The notes beneath the pieces are model-generated. The model worked only from the letters and a program-made list of their open reading frames with translations. It searched no databases and was not told where the DNA came from. 49,582 bases of DNA from Acidimicrobiales bacterium (lineage in GTDB: Bacteria; Actinomycetota; Acidimicrobiia; Acidimicrobiales; RAAP-2). This document shows positions 34,169-42,686 of the stretch, piece after piece; within the stretch, counting starts at the first letter, position 1, and the number at the start of each line of letters is the position of its first letter. The stretch is from positions 1 through 49,582 of the forward strand of contig JADMIJ010000022.1 in the NCBI GenBank assembly GCA_015478655.1, in the 5' to 3' direction. A program made the position numbers and the translations under genes.

Positions 34169-35235
34169 CGATCGTTCCCGTCGAGCTGGGGGAGCGCCGC
34201 TACGAGGTTTCGATCGGTGAGGGTGCTCGCCACCTGCTGGCCGGTGCGGTGGCCTCGACGGTGCCGGGCGCCCGGCGCGCCGTGGTCGTGACCCAACCCG
34301 GCATCGGCGTCACCGTCGACCCGGGCCTGCCGCTCGAGCGGCTGACCGTGCCCGACGGCGAGGACGCCAAGTCCCTCTCGGTGGTCGAAAGCCTCTGCCG
34401 TGGCTTCTCCCGGGCCGGGCTCAGTCGGTCGGACGTGGTCATCGCCGTGGGCGGAGGGGTGGTCACCGACCTGGCCGGCTTCGCGGCGGCGTCGTTCCAC
34501 CGAGGGACCCCCTACATCAACGTGGCCACCACGTTGCTCGGGCAGGTTGACGCGGCCATCGGCGGCAAGACCGGCGTCAACATCCCGGAGGGCAAGAACC
34601 TGGTTGGTGCGTTCTGGCAGCCCAAGGCCGTGCTGTGCGACACCGAGGTGCTGGCCACCCTCCCGCCGCGGGAGTGGGCGAGCGGTTGCGGCGAGATGGC
34701 CAAGTACGCCTTTCTGAGTAGCGGGCCGAACCAGGCACCGGACGGCTCCCTGCTCGAGTTGCCGCTGGTCGATCAGGTCGCCCGGTGCGTGGCGATCAAG
34801 GCGGAGGTGGTGGCCTCGGACGAACGGGAGGGCGACCGACGGATGCTCCTCAACTATGGGCACACGCTGGCCCACGCCCTGGAGGCGTCGGCGTTGGAGC
34901 CAGGGGCGGGATGGGACCTCCGGCACGGAGAGGCCGTCGCCGTCGGCCTGGTCTTCGCCGCCAAGCTGGCGCGGCAGCTCGGGCGCATCGACGAGGAGCG
35001 GGTGGAGCTCCATCGCCGGGTCGTCGGTTCCTTCGACCTGTCGCCGGCCCTTCCCCCCGGAGCCGACCCCGAACGACTGATCTCGTTCATGGCCCGCGAC
35101 AAGAAGGCCCACCAGGACCTCACCTTCGTGCTGGACGGCCCGGCCGGCGTCGAGGTCGTCCATGGCATCGACGCGGCCGACGTGGTCGCTACCCTTGCAG
35201 AGATGAAGGAGTCCGAGGCCGGGAGCCGATCGTGA
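34165..35235 (+). CDS. aroB: 3-Dehydroquinate synthase
   Basis: A 356-residue NAD- and metal-dependent enzyme that cyclises DAHP to dehydroquinate, the second shikimate step. VIAVGGGVVTDLAGFAAASF, HRGTPYINVATTLLGQVDA, AIGGKTGVNIPEGKNLVG and LLNYGHTLAHALEA (metal-binding histidine) are the hallmark stretches, and MARDKKAHQD is the conserved late lysine segment. It starts with ATG in the aroK stop (ATGA) and ends in the start of aroQ (GTGA), a continuous coupled series. The substrate-binding loops look intact. It is of ordinary length and composition. Confidence 0.97.
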   Translation: MTIVPVELGERRYEVSIGEGARHLLAGAVASTVPGARRAVVVTQPGIGVTVDPGLPLERLTVPDGEDAKSLSVVESLCRGFSRAGLSRSDVVIAVGGGVVTDLAGFAAASFHRGTPYINVATTLLGQVDAAIGGKTGVNIPEGKNLVGAFWQPKAVLCDTEVLATLPPREWASGCGEMAKYAFLSSGPNQAPDGSLLELPLVDQVARCVAIKAEVVASDEREGDRRMLLNYGHTLAHALEASALEPGAGWDLRHGEAVAVGLVFAAKLARQLGRIDEERVELHRRVVGSFDLSPALPPGADPERLISFMARDKKAHQDLTFVLDGPAGVEVVHGIDAADVVATLAEMKESEAGSRS

Positions 35236-35690
35236 GCAGTCCGGGTCTCATCCTGTTGCTGTCCGGGCCCAATCTGAACCTGTTGGGGGAGCGCGAACCG
35301 GCGATCTACGGCCCCGGCACGCTGGCCGACCACGTGGCCGTGGCCACGGCGGCCGCCTCGAATCGGGGCTACGCGCTCGAGCACGTGCAGACCAATCACG
35401 AGGGGAGTCTCGTCGAGGCGGTCCACGCCGCCCGCGGTCGCGCCGAGGCCATCATCGTCAATGCCGGAGCGCTCTCCCATACGTCGTGGTCGCTCCACGA
35501 TGCCCTGGCCGCCTTCGAGGGAGTGGTGGTGGAGCTGCACCTGTCCAACCCGGCGGCCCGCGAGCCGTTCCGTCACACCTCGGTGATCGCCCCGGTATCC
35601 GACGGGTGCATTGCCGGCTTCGGAGGGATCGGGTACGACCTGGCCGTCGAGGCCGTGGACAAGCTCCTGACGGCGCCACGAGTCGGATGA
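35232..35690 (+). CDS. aroQ: 3-Dehydroquinate dehydratase, type II
   Basis: A 152-residue type II dehydroquinase, which converts dehydroquinate to dehydroshikimate by anti elimination. LLSGPNLNLLGEREPAIYGP holds the catalytic arginine and tyrosine region, VQTNHEGSLVEAVHAAR the second loop, IIVNAGALSHTSWSLHDAL the substrate-binding asparagine and serine region, and ELHLSNPAAREPFRHTSVIA the conserved histidine loop. The start is GTG at 35232, overlapping aroB by four bases; the stop overlaps the following peptidase ATG by four bases. It is a small, compact enzyme forming dodecamers in characterised relatives. Confidence 0.97.
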   Translation: MSSPGLILLLSGPNLNLLGEREPAIYGPGTLADHVAVATAAASNRGYALEHVQTNHEGSLVEAVHAARGRAEAIIVNAGALSHTSWSLHDALAAFEGVVVELHLSNPAAREPFRHTSVIAPVSDGCIAGFGGIGYDLAVEAVDKLLTAPRVG

Positions 35691-36850
35691 CGGTGTCGGC
35701 CACCGCTCGGCTGGCGCCAATCGACGTCTCGGGCCGTCTGACCCGTTTGAGGGACCTGTTCGAATCGGCCGGGCCCGACGATGAGCCGGTGGATGCGCTG
35801 TTGGTGACCACCTCGGCCAACATCCGCTGGCTGAGCGGGTTCAGCGGATCTGCCGGGCTGCTGCTCGTGACCCGCGACCACGCCACGTTGACCACCGACG
35901 GAAGGTACCGGACGCAGTCGTCCGAGCAGTTGCAGGCCGCCGGCGTCAGCTCGGCCATCGAGGTCCGCATCGGGGGCGTGCAGGCGCAGCGCCAGGCGCT
36001 GGTGGCGGCGTCGTCGGAGGCCAAGTCGGTCGGGCTCGAGGCCGACAACGTCACCTGGTCGTCCCAGCGCTCGTGGGGTGAGCTGTTCGCAGCCGCGCAG
36101 CTGGCGCCCACACGGGGGGTGGTGGAGGGTCTCCGGATGGTCAAGGACGCCGGTGAGGTGGCGCGCATGGAGCGAGCGGCAGCGATTGCCGACGAGGCAC
36201 TCGCCGCCGTGCTGCCACGGCTGGCGGTGGTGGGTGCGGGAAGCCGCTCCGACCGCGAGCTGACCGAGTCCCGATTCGCCGCCGCCCTCGACCATGCCAT
36301 GCGGGAACGGGGTGCGGAGGAGAGCGCCTTCGAGACCATCGTGGCCTCAGGGGAGAACTCCGCCAAGCCTCACGCCCGTCCGGGCGGTCGCCCCATCCAG
36401 CCCGGGGATCCGGTGGTCGTGGACTTCGGCGCCGTCTTCGACGGCTACCGGTCCGACATGACCCGCACATTCTGCGTCGGGGGCGCGCCGTCCGGTGATC
36501 TGGCGACGGTGTTCGACGTGGTGGAGGAGGCCCAGCGAGTCGGCGTGCTGTCCGTGAGGCCCGGAGTGGCTGCGGGCTCGGTGGACGAGGCCTGCCGCGA
36601 CGTCATCGCTGCCGCGGGTTGGGCCGATCGGTTCGAGCACGGCACCGGGCACGGCGTCGGACTCGACATCCACGAGGGGCCGTCGGTCGGGCCGGGGGCT
36701 ACTGCTATTCTCCTTCCCGGCACCGTGCTCACCGTGGAACCAGGCGTCTATCTTCCCGAAACGGGTGGGGTGCGCATCGAGGACACCCTGGTGGTGACAC
36801 AGAACGGCAGCCGCTCGCTCACCCGGTTCCCGAAGGAAGTTGCTGTCTGA
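35687..36850 (+). CDS. M24 family metallopeptidase (Xaa-Pro aminopeptidase/PepQ-like)
   Basis: A 387-residue peptidase that removes residues next to proline. The N-terminal creatinase-type domain begins with a variable segment and NIRWLSGFSGSAGLLLVTRD; the C-terminal pita-bread domain shows HARPGGRPIQPGDPVVVDFG and FDGYRSDMTRTFCVG (metal aspartates), HGTGHGVGLDIHEGPSVG (metal histidine), and VEPGVYLPETGGVRIEDTLV (metal glutamates). All five metal ligands are present. The aro-M24 peptidase-efp-nusB order is common in actinobacteria, though the logic is not understood. The ATG at 35687 overlaps the aroQ stop by four bases. Confidence 0.94.
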   Translation: MTVSATARLAPIDVSGRLTRLRDLFESAGPDDEPVDALLVTTSANIRWLSGFSGSAGLLLVTRDHATLTTDGRYRTQSSEQLQAAGVSSAIEVRIGGVQAQRQALVAASSEAKSVGLEADNVTWSSQRSWGELFAAAQLAPTRGVVEGLRMVKDAGEVARMERAAAIADEALAAVLPRLAVVGAGSRSDRELTESRFAAALDHAMRERGAEESAFETIVASGENSAKPHARPGGRPIQPGDPVVVDFGAVFDGYRSDMTRTFCVGGAPSGDLATVFDVVEEAQRVGVLSVRPGVAAGSVDEACRDVIAAAGWADRFEHGTGHGVGLDIHEGPSVGPGATAILLPGTVLTVEPGVYLPETGGVRIEDTLVVTQNGSRSLTRFPKEVAV

Positions 36851-37410
36851 TGGCCGTCTCCACCAACGATCTCCGCAACGGCATGACCCTGGATCTGCCC
36901 GAGGGGCTGTTTGCCGTGGTCGAGTTCCAGCACGTGAAGCCGGGCAAGGGCGGTGCCTTCGTCCGGACCAAGCTCAAGAATCAGCGCACCGGGGCGGTGA
37001 TCGAGCGGACCTACCGCGCCGACGAGAAACTGGATCAGGCCATCATCGACAAGCGTGAGATGCAGTTCCTCTACCGGGACGGGTCCGAGTACGTGTTCAT
37101 GGACACCTCCTCCTACGAGCAGCTGCAGGTCGAGACCGGACTGCTGGGCGACGCCGCCAACTATCTGAAGGAAGGCGACGACGCCGTCCTGCAGTTCTTC
37201 GGGGCCGAGATCGTCGGCGTCGACCTTCCGGCCGCCGTCGAGCTCACCGTGGCCGACACCGAGCCCGGGCTGCAGGGCGACCGGGTGTCCGGTGCCCGCA
37301 AGCCCGCCACCCTGGAGACGGGTCTGGTGCTCCAGGTCCCCCTCTTCGTCAACCCGGGCGAGAAGATCAAGGTCGACACCCGGTCGGGGGAGTACCTGAC
37401 CCGGGCCTGA
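36850..37410 (+). CDS. efp: Translation elongation factor P
   Basis: A 186-residue three-domain factor that binds ribosomes stalled on polyproline stretches and helps peptide bond formation. MAVSTNDLRNGMTLDLPEGL opens the KOW-like domain. The tip loop is HVKPGKGGAFVRTKLKN with Lys33 at the position that EpmA or other enzymes modify in some bacteria; no modification enzyme is seen here. YVFMDTSSYEQLQVE and LQGDRVSGARKPATLETG are standard. It starts one base inside the peptidase stop (TGATG). It is intact and of usual length. The following gap to nusB is 138 bp with no gene. Confidence 0.98.
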   Translation: MAVSTNDLRNGMTLDLPEGLFAVVEFQHVKPGKGGAFVRTKLKNQRTGAVIERTYRADEKLDQAIIDKREMQFLYRDGSEYVFMDTSSYEQLQVETGLLGDAANYLKEGDDAVLQFFGAEIVGVDLPAAVELTVADTEPGLQGDRVSGARKPATLETGLVLQVPLFVNPGEKIKVDTRSGEYLTRA

Positions 37411-37548
37411 TCGCCGCTGGGTACCGGCTCGTCATGAGCCGTCCTGGCCCGCCCGAGGCTCGAGCCGCCGTTGGCGCCCGGCCAGACCCACCGGGCCCGG
37501 TCCAGCCCGGCCGTCGGGCCGCACCCTTCCCCGAATCGACCAGCCACT

Positions 37549-37944
37549 ATGGATCCAGCCCCTCGCCACCAAGCCCGTGAACGGGCGCTGACCCTCCTCT
37601 ATGAGGCCGAACTGAAGGGGACGACCCCCGCCGAGGTGCTGGACGAGCTGCCGGTGGCCCCGGATGCGTACACCATCATGCTGGTCCGCTCGGTGGAGGC
37701 CCGGGGCGCGGAGATCGACGCCATGGTGGACGCCGCCGCCATCGGCTGGGACATCGAGCGCATGGCCGTGGTGGACCGGAACGTGCTCCGGGTGGCGGTG
37801 GCCGAACTCCTGGAGCGCCCCGAGGTCCCGACGGCCGTCATCCTCAACGAGGCGGTGGAGCTGGCCTCGGCCTACTCCACAGACGACTCGGGCCGCTTCG
37901 TGAACGGAGTGCTGGCAACCCTGGCCGACGACATCCGGGGATAG
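37549..37944 (+). CDS. nusB: Transcription antitermination factor NusB
   Basis: A 131-residue all-helical RNA-binding protein that, with NusE (S10), assembles antitermination complexes on rRNA operons. RHQARERALTLLYEAELKGT is the N-terminal boxA-binding signature; WDIERMAVVDRNVLRVAVAE and VAVILNEAVELASAYSTDDS-type helices follow, with GRFVNGVLATLADDIRG at the end. ATG 37549 fits the family start. It is the last gene of the aro-efp-nusB block; an MFS gene follows about 230 bp downstream instead of the pyr genes. A short stem just after the TAG may be its terminator. Confidence 0.96.
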   Translation: MDPAPRHQARERALTLLYEAELKGTTPAEVLDELPVAPDAYTIMLVRSVEARGAEIDAMVDAAAIGWDIERMAVVDRNVLRVAVAELLERPEVPTAVILNEAVELASAYSTDDSGRFVNGVLATLADDIRG

Positions 37945-37945
37945 T

Positions 37946-37959
37946 GCGCCGGGCGGCGC
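37946..37959 (+). terminator. Possible short hairpin terminator after nusB
   Basis: GCGCC and GGCGC pair around a GGGC tetraloop starting one base after the nusB stop codon. A GGTTGG follows rather than a T-run, so this is a U-less candidate only. Confidence 0.3.
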
Positions 37960-38174
37960 GGTTGGCGCCAGGTCGGTCCCGGTGGGCGGGTGTGTCCGGA
38001 CCGGCCGGCGAGCCAATACCCTGAGGGCGGGTCGTCGGGCGCCGGAGTGCCGGTCGTCCCACCGTGCCTCCGCCGCATCGGCCGAATGGTCCTGCCGGGT
38101 GCCCGCCAGCAGGGGAAGCGGCCGGGGCCGACAGGCACGGTTGCCAAGGCCGGACAACGACGTCAAGGAGCCGC

Positions 38175-39731
38175 GTGACTACGAGCGAGAGGGTCGGCAC
38201 ACCATCGGGCCACACCCCGCCGTCGGGCGGGGCCTCGAGCGCACGCGGCCTGGCGGGGATCGATCCCCATCTCAGGCGACTGGCCCTGGTGGTCGTCCTC
38301 GTCCTCGGCACCATCATGTCGATTCTGGACACGACCATCGTCAATGTGGCCATCGCCACACTGGCGCGCGACTTCCACTCCCCGCTGTCGACCGTCCAGT
38401 GGGTCAGCACGGGGTAGCTCCTGGCTCTGGCCATGGTGATCCCGCTGACCGGGTGGGCCATGGAGCGCTTCGGGGCCAAGCGGATGTGGATCGTCTCCCT
38501 GGTCCTGTTTCTGGCCGGCTCGGCGTTGTGCGGCGCATCGTGGTCGGTGCAGAGCCTCATCGTCTTCCGCATCCTGCAGGGCATCGGCGGAGGGATGATC
38601 ATGCCCATCGGCCAGTCGATCCTGGCGACGGCAGCGGGCCCGCAGCGCATGGGCCGGGTGATGAGCCTGCTTGGCGTGCCCATGCTGCTCGGACCGGTGC
38701 TCGGCCCAGTGTTGGGGGGACTGATCGTGGACACCGTCTCGTGGCGCTGGATCTTCTACGTGAACATCCCCATCGGCATCGTGGCCGTGGTGCTCGCCGT
38801 CCGCATGCTGCCCGGCCACGAGCGCACCGATGCCTCAACCCGCCTGGATGTCAGGGGCCTCGTCCTGTTGTCCCCGGGCCTGGCCCTGTTGGTCTACGGG
38901 TTGTCCCAGGCCGGCCAGGGATCCACCCCCAGCGTGGTCCTCCCGATGGCCGTCGGGGCGGCCCTGATCGTCGGGTTCGTGCTCCATGCCCTCCGCTCGC
39001 GGATCACACCGCTCATCGAGGTGGTCCTGTTCCGGAACCGGAACTTCGCCGCCGCCTCCGCCACCACGTTCTGCTTCGGCGCCGCCTTGTTCGGGGGCAT
39101 GCTGCTGCTGCCGCTCTACTACCAGGTGGTGCGGGGGGAGAGTGCCCTGAGCGCCGGCTTGTTGATGGCGCCCCAGGGCATCGGCGCGGCCCTGGTGATG
39201 CCGTTGAGCGGCACGCTGACGGACCGCTACGGTGCCGGCCGCATCGTTCCCGCCGGGCTGCTGGTGGCCATCCTCGGCACGGTGGCGTACACCCAACTCG
39301 GGGCCCACACCGGCTACACCCTCCTGGCCGCCTCCCTGTTCGTCCGCGGCATCGGGTTTGGATTCGTGATGATGCCGGCCATGGCCGCCGCCTACCAGAC
39401 GCTGTCCCGCGATCGTGTGCCGAGGGCGTCCACCGCCATCAACATCGTGCCGCGGGTGGGCGGATCGATGGGCACGGCACTGATGGCGGTGGTGCTCGAG
39501 CACCAGATCTCCGTCCAGGTGCACGGCGGGGGCGGCCTATCTGCCGTGTCCACTGCCTCACCGATCGAACGGGCGCACAACGCACAGCCTCTCTCGGTGG
39601 CCTTCGGGAACACCTTCTGGTGGGCGTTGGGCCTCACCGCGGTGGCCCTCGTTCCGGCGCTGCTGCTCCCACGCCGACCGATGGCGCCCGAGGTCCGGCC
39701 CGAAGACGATGAGGCCGTGCTCGTGGAATGA
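38175..39731 (+). pseudogene. DHA2-type MFS drug efflux transporter, interrupted by one in-frame amber stop
   Basis: The frame encodes a 14-helix EmrB/QacA-type proton antiporter of about 518 residues, except for a TAG at 38415-38417. It begins at GTG 38175 with AAGGAG upstream. Helix 1 is intact (LGTIMSILDTTIVNVAIATL). The stop falls in WVSTG*LLALAMVIPLTGW, where relatives have WVSTGYLLALAMVIPLTGW, so a Tyr codon changed to TAG by one base. The frame then runs on without a break to 39731, through FRILQGIGGGMIMPIGQSIL and VSWRWIFYVNIPIGI. TAG is used normally as a stop in several genes of the window. Translation could restart at ATG 38433 and give a protein lacking helix 1, but there is no ribosome site there. 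It lies between nusB and pyrR. Confidence 0.9.
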
Positions 39732-39744
39732 GCGCCCGCCCTCA

Positions 39745-39774
39745 TCGACCTGTCCGGGGTCGACCGGGTATAGT
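39745..39774 (+). promoter_or_regulatory. Promoter of the pyr operon (-35 TCGACC, 18-bp spacer, -10 TATAGT)
   Basis: TATAGT at 39769-39774 is a near-consensus -10, and TCGACC at 39745-39750 a fair -35 with an 18-bp spacer. Transcription would begin at about 39781, at the first bases of the PyrR-binding hairpin, leaving a leader of about 47 nt. The -10 is the most AT-rich hexamer of the surroundings. Confidence 0.7.
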
Positions 39775-39779
39775 TGGTG

Positions 39780-39820
39780 CCTGACCGTGAAGCGGGTCCC
39801 GTGAGGCCCGAACGGACAGG
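39780..39820 (+). promoter_or_regulatory. PyrR-binding leader RNA hairpin overlapping the pyrR ribosome site
   Basis: In the leader, GGGTC (39794-39798) and GGCCC (39805-39809) pair around the hexaloop CCGTGA (39799-39804). That loop fits the CNGNGA consensus of the PyrR-binding loop. A lower stem pairs CCTG (39780-39783) with CAGG (39817-39820), and CCG (39785-39787) with CGG (39813-39815). The stem's 3' side takes in the first bases of the AGGAGG ribosome site at 39818-39823. UMP-bound PyrR stabilising this hairpin would block pyrR translation, as described for mycobacterial PyrR. Confidence 0.88.
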
Positions 39821-39827
39821 AGGAACA

Positions 39828-40397
39828 GTGGCCGAACGCGAACGCAGTCATACCCGTCCGCGGGGTGCTGTGTTCGTTCCCCGTGTCCAGGTGATGTCGT
39901 CTGCCGACGTGCACCGGGCCATCACCCGAATGGCCCATGAGGTCGCCGAGCGAAACCGCGGCCTCCAGCATGTTGTGCTGATCGGATTGCAGACCGGCGG
40001 TGTCGCCATCGCCCAGCGGCTGGCCGAGACGCTGGCCGAGGTGGAGGGGGCCGCCATCCCCGTCGGCACCCTGGATGTGGCCTTCTATCGCGATGACATC
40101 GGCCTGCGGCCCGTGCTCCCCGAAGCGGCCACCGACATCAGCTTCGACCTCACCGGCACGACGGTGGTGCTGGTCGATGACGTGCTCTTCACCGGGCGGA
40201 CCGTCCGGGCCGCGCTTAACGCCCTGGGTGAGTACGGACGGGCCCAGGCCATCGAGTTGGCGGTGATGGTCGACCGGGGTCACCGAGAGCTCCCGATCCG
40301 TCCCGACTACGTGGGGAAGAACCTGCCCACCCGTCGGGACGAGATGGTTGATGTCTCCGATGACGGGGTTTCGTTGGGGGACCTGGTCAACCGGTGA
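39828..40397 (+). CDS. pyrR: Bifunctional PyrR: pyr operon RNA-binding regulator / uracil phosphoribosyltransferase
   Basis: A 189-residue phosphoribosyltransferase-fold protein that senses uridine nucleotides and binds pyr leader RNA. VMSSADVHRAITRMAHEVAE, LIGLQTGGVAIAQRLAETLA and the PRPP motif TVVLVDDVLFTGRTVRAAL are characteristic, as is LPIRPDYVGKNLPTRRDE near the end. The GTG at 39828 has AGGAGG five bases upstream, which fixes the start; that ribosome site lies in the PyrR hairpin, so the gene is probably self-repressed. Its TGA overlaps the pyrB start (GTGA). It leads the complete pyr operon. Confidence 0.97.
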   Translation: MAERERSHTRPRGAVFVPRVQVMSSADVHRAITRMAHEVAERNRGLQHVVLIGLQTGGVAIAQRLAETLAEVEGAAIPVGTLDVAFYRDDIGLRPVLPEAATDISFDLTGTTVVLVDDVLFTGRTVRAALNALGEYGRAQAIELAVMVDRGHRELPIRPDYVGKNLPTRRDEMVDVSDDGVSLGDLVNR

Positions 40398-41365
40398 GCC
40401 CGTTCCCCGCCCACCTGCTCAGCATGGACGATCTGGGAACGGAGGAGATCGTCGAGGTGCTGGAGGTGGCCGACTCGTTCGTCGAGGTCGGCCGGCGGGC
40501 CAATCCCAAGGTGCCCACACTGCGCGGCCGGACGGTGGCCACGCTGTTCTTCGAGGACTCCACCCGGACCCGCATGTCCTTCGAGACGGCCGCCAAGCGG
40601 ATGTCCGCCGACGTGCTCTCGTTCGCCCCCGGGTCCTCCTCGGTAAAGAAGGGCGAGTCGCTCCGGGACACCATCGAGACCATCGAGGCCATCGGTATCG
40701 ACGGCGTGATCATCCGCCATGCCTCGTCGGGTGTGCCGGCACGAGCGGCCGGGTGGCTGGACCACTGCTCGGTGATCAATGCCGGCGATGGCTGGCACCA
40801 GCACCCCACACAGGCGCTGTTGGACCTCTACACCGTGCGGCAGGCATTCGGCGGAGGGGACAGCGGGTTGGCCCGTTTCGAGGGGATGCAGGTGGTCATC
40901 GTCGGCGACATCCGGCACAGCCGGGTCGCCAGATCACAGATCACCGCCTATACCGCCCTGGGGGCCGAGGTCACCCTGGTGGCGCCGACGACGCTCCTGC
41001 CCCCGTCCCTGGAGGGATGGCCGGTCACCTCGGTCACCCAGCATCTCGACGATGTGCTGCCCAAGGCGGATGTGGTGTCGCTGCTCCGGGTGCAGTCGGA
41101 ACGGGGGAGCGGCGAGTTCGTTCCCACCCTTCGCGAGTACACCGCCGACTACGGCCTCACGGCGCGCCGGGCCACGATGCTGCAGCCGGGAGCGTTCATC
41201 CTCCACCCCGGGCCCATCGTCCGGGGGGTGGAGATCGCCTCGGAGGTGGCCGAGCTCCCGGCCGCCCTGATCACCGATCAGGTGAGCAACGGCGTGGCCG
41301 TCCGCATGGCCGTCCTGTTCCTGCTCCTCGGGCAGGGCACGCTGGGTGGGGCACACCGTGGGTGA
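40394..41365 (+). CDS. pyrB: Aspartate carbamoyltransferase catalytic subunit
   Basis: A 323-residue enzyme joining carbamoyl phosphate and aspartate, the second step of UMP synthesis. ATLFFEDSTRTRMSFETAAK carries the carbamoyl phosphate loop, HASSGVPARAAGWL and NAGDGWHQHPTQALLDLYT the conserved histidine-rich segment, VVIVGDIRHSRVARSQI the domain-2 loop, and LHPGPIVRGVEIASEV the final aspartate-site loop. No pyrI regulatory subunit is present, as in most Gram-positive-type operons. GTG 40394 overlaps the pyrR stop by four bases, and its end overlaps pyrC by eight bases. Confidence 0.97.
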   Translation: MSPFPAHLLSMDDLGTEEIVEVLEVADSFVEVGRRANPKVPTLRGRTVATLFFEDSTRTRMSFETAAKRMSADVLSFAPGSSSVKKGESLRDTIETIEAIGIDGVIIRHASSGVPARAAGWLDHCSVINAGDGWHQHPTQALLDLYTVRQAFGGGDSGLARFEGMQVVIVGDIRHSRVARSQITAYTALGAEVTLVAPTTLLPPSLEGWPVTSVTQHLDDVLPKADVVSLLRVQSERGSGEFVPTLREYTADYGLTARRATMLQPGAFILHPGPIVRGVEIASEVAELPAALITDQVSNGVAVRMAVLFLLLGQGTLGGAHRG

Positions 41366-42686
41366 CCGGGGCGAGTCCGTTACGGGCGCCGGACCCACGC
41401 TGGTCATCCGGGGCGGGACCGTGGTCGATCAGAGCGGCGAACGCCGGGCGGACGTGCTCATCGCCGAGGGCCGGGTCGCCGCCGTCGAGAGCCGGATCGC
41501 CCGCCCGCGGGGGGCCGTGGTCCTCGAGGCCGACGGTTGCGTCGTCGCCCCGGGGCTGGTCGACCTGCACACCCACCTCCGCGAGCCGGGCCGGGAGGAA
41601 TCGGAGACCATCGAGACCGGCACCCGGGCTGCGTCCTTGGGTGGGTTCACGGCGGTCGTGGCCATGCCCAATACCGAACCGGCCCTCGACTCGGCGGAGG
41701 CCGTCCGCAACGTGCAGGAGCTGGCTGTCGGGGCCTCCGCCCACGTGGCGGTGGCCGGGGCCATCACCGTCGGCCGCGCCGGGGAGCGACTGGCGCCCAT
41801 GTCCGAGCTGGCCGCCCTGGGGGTCCGGCTCTTCACCGACGACGGTGCCGGCGTGCAGTCCGCCGGGCTGATGCGGCGGGCGCTCGACTATGCCACCGGC
41901 CTGGGCGTGACTCTGGCCCAACACTGCGAGGACAGAACGTTGGCCGGCGACGGGGCCATGCACGAAGGCGCCTGGTCGAGCCGGCTGGGGATCCCCGGCA
42001 TGCCCGCCGCCGCCGAGGAGGTCATGGTGGCCCGGGACATCGCCCTCGTACGGGCCCTGGGCGCCCGCATGCACTTCCTCCACCTCTCGACGACGGGGTC
42101 GGTCGATCTCGTGCGACGGGCCAAGTCGGAGGGCCTGGCGGTCACGGCCGAAGCTGCGCCCCACCACTTCTCACTCACAGACGGTCGCACGGCGGACTAC
42201 GACCCCGTGTTCAAGGTCAACCCCCCGTTGCGGCCCCAGGCCGACGTCGACGCGCTCAAGGCCGGCCTGGCCGACGGGACCATCGATGCGATCGCCACCG
42301 ACCACGCCCCGCACGCCCCCGAGCTCAAGGACCTGCCGTTCGACCAGGCCCCGCCCGGCATGCTGGGCCTGCAGACGGCGCTGTCGCTGGCCATCAGCGA
42401 GCTCGACCTGCCCGTGGCACGGATCCTGGCCCTGCTGAGCTGGCAACCCGCCTCGATCTGCGGCCTCGATCCCGTGCACGGCGGCGATCAGGGTGGAGCC
42501 ATCGTCCCGGGCGCCGCCGGCAACATCTGCGTGATCGATCCCACCGCCACCTGGACGGTGGAGGCCTCGATGCTGGCCAGCCGGAGCCGCAACAGCCCCT
42601 ACGACGGGCGGAAACTGACCGGCCGGGTCCGCCACACGGTATTCCGCGGGGAGCCGGTGGTCATTGACGCCGAGGCCCAACGGTGA
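41358..42686 (+). CDS. pyrC: Dihydroorotase, class I
   Basis: A 442-residue zinc amidohydrolase that cyclises carbamoyl aspartate. [20 protein letters not shown] opens the beta-sandwich, [20 protein letters not shown] carries two metal-binding histidines and the substrate arginine, and [18 protein letters not shown] and [15 protein letters not shown] hold the later metal histidine and aspartate. Large size and the HTHLREPG motif place it in class I. The start is uncertain: GTG 41358 with GGTGGGG upstream is preferred to GTG 41346, both overlapping the pyrB end. Its stop overlaps carA by four bases. Confidence 0.96.
   Translation: MGDRGESVTGAGPTLVIRGGTVVDQSGERRADVLIAEGRVAAVESRIARPRGAVVLEADGCVVAPGLVDLHTHLREPGREESETIETGTRAASLGGFTAVVAMPNTEPALDSAEAVRNVQELAVGASAHVAVAGAITVGRAGERLAPMSELAALGVRLFTDDGAGVQSAGLMRRALDYATGLGVTLAQHCEDRTLAGDGAMHEGAWSSRLGIPGMPAAAEEVMVARDIALVRALGARMHFLHLSTTGSVDLVRRAKSEGLAVTAEAAPHHFSLTDGRTADYDPVFKVNPPLRPQADVDALKAGLADGTIDAIATDHAPHAPELKDLPFDQAPPGMLGLQTALSLAISELDLPVARILALLSWQPASICGLDPVHGGDQGGAIVPGAAGNICVIDPTATWTVEASMLASRSRNSPYDGRKLTGRVRHTVFRGEPVVIDAEAQR

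Noticed and set aside
38415..38417. Alternative genetic code or pyrrolysine insertion to explain the amber codon
   Set aside because: TAG ends several clearly complete genes in the window, and no pyl gene or context signal is present. A point mutation or sequence error is simpler.
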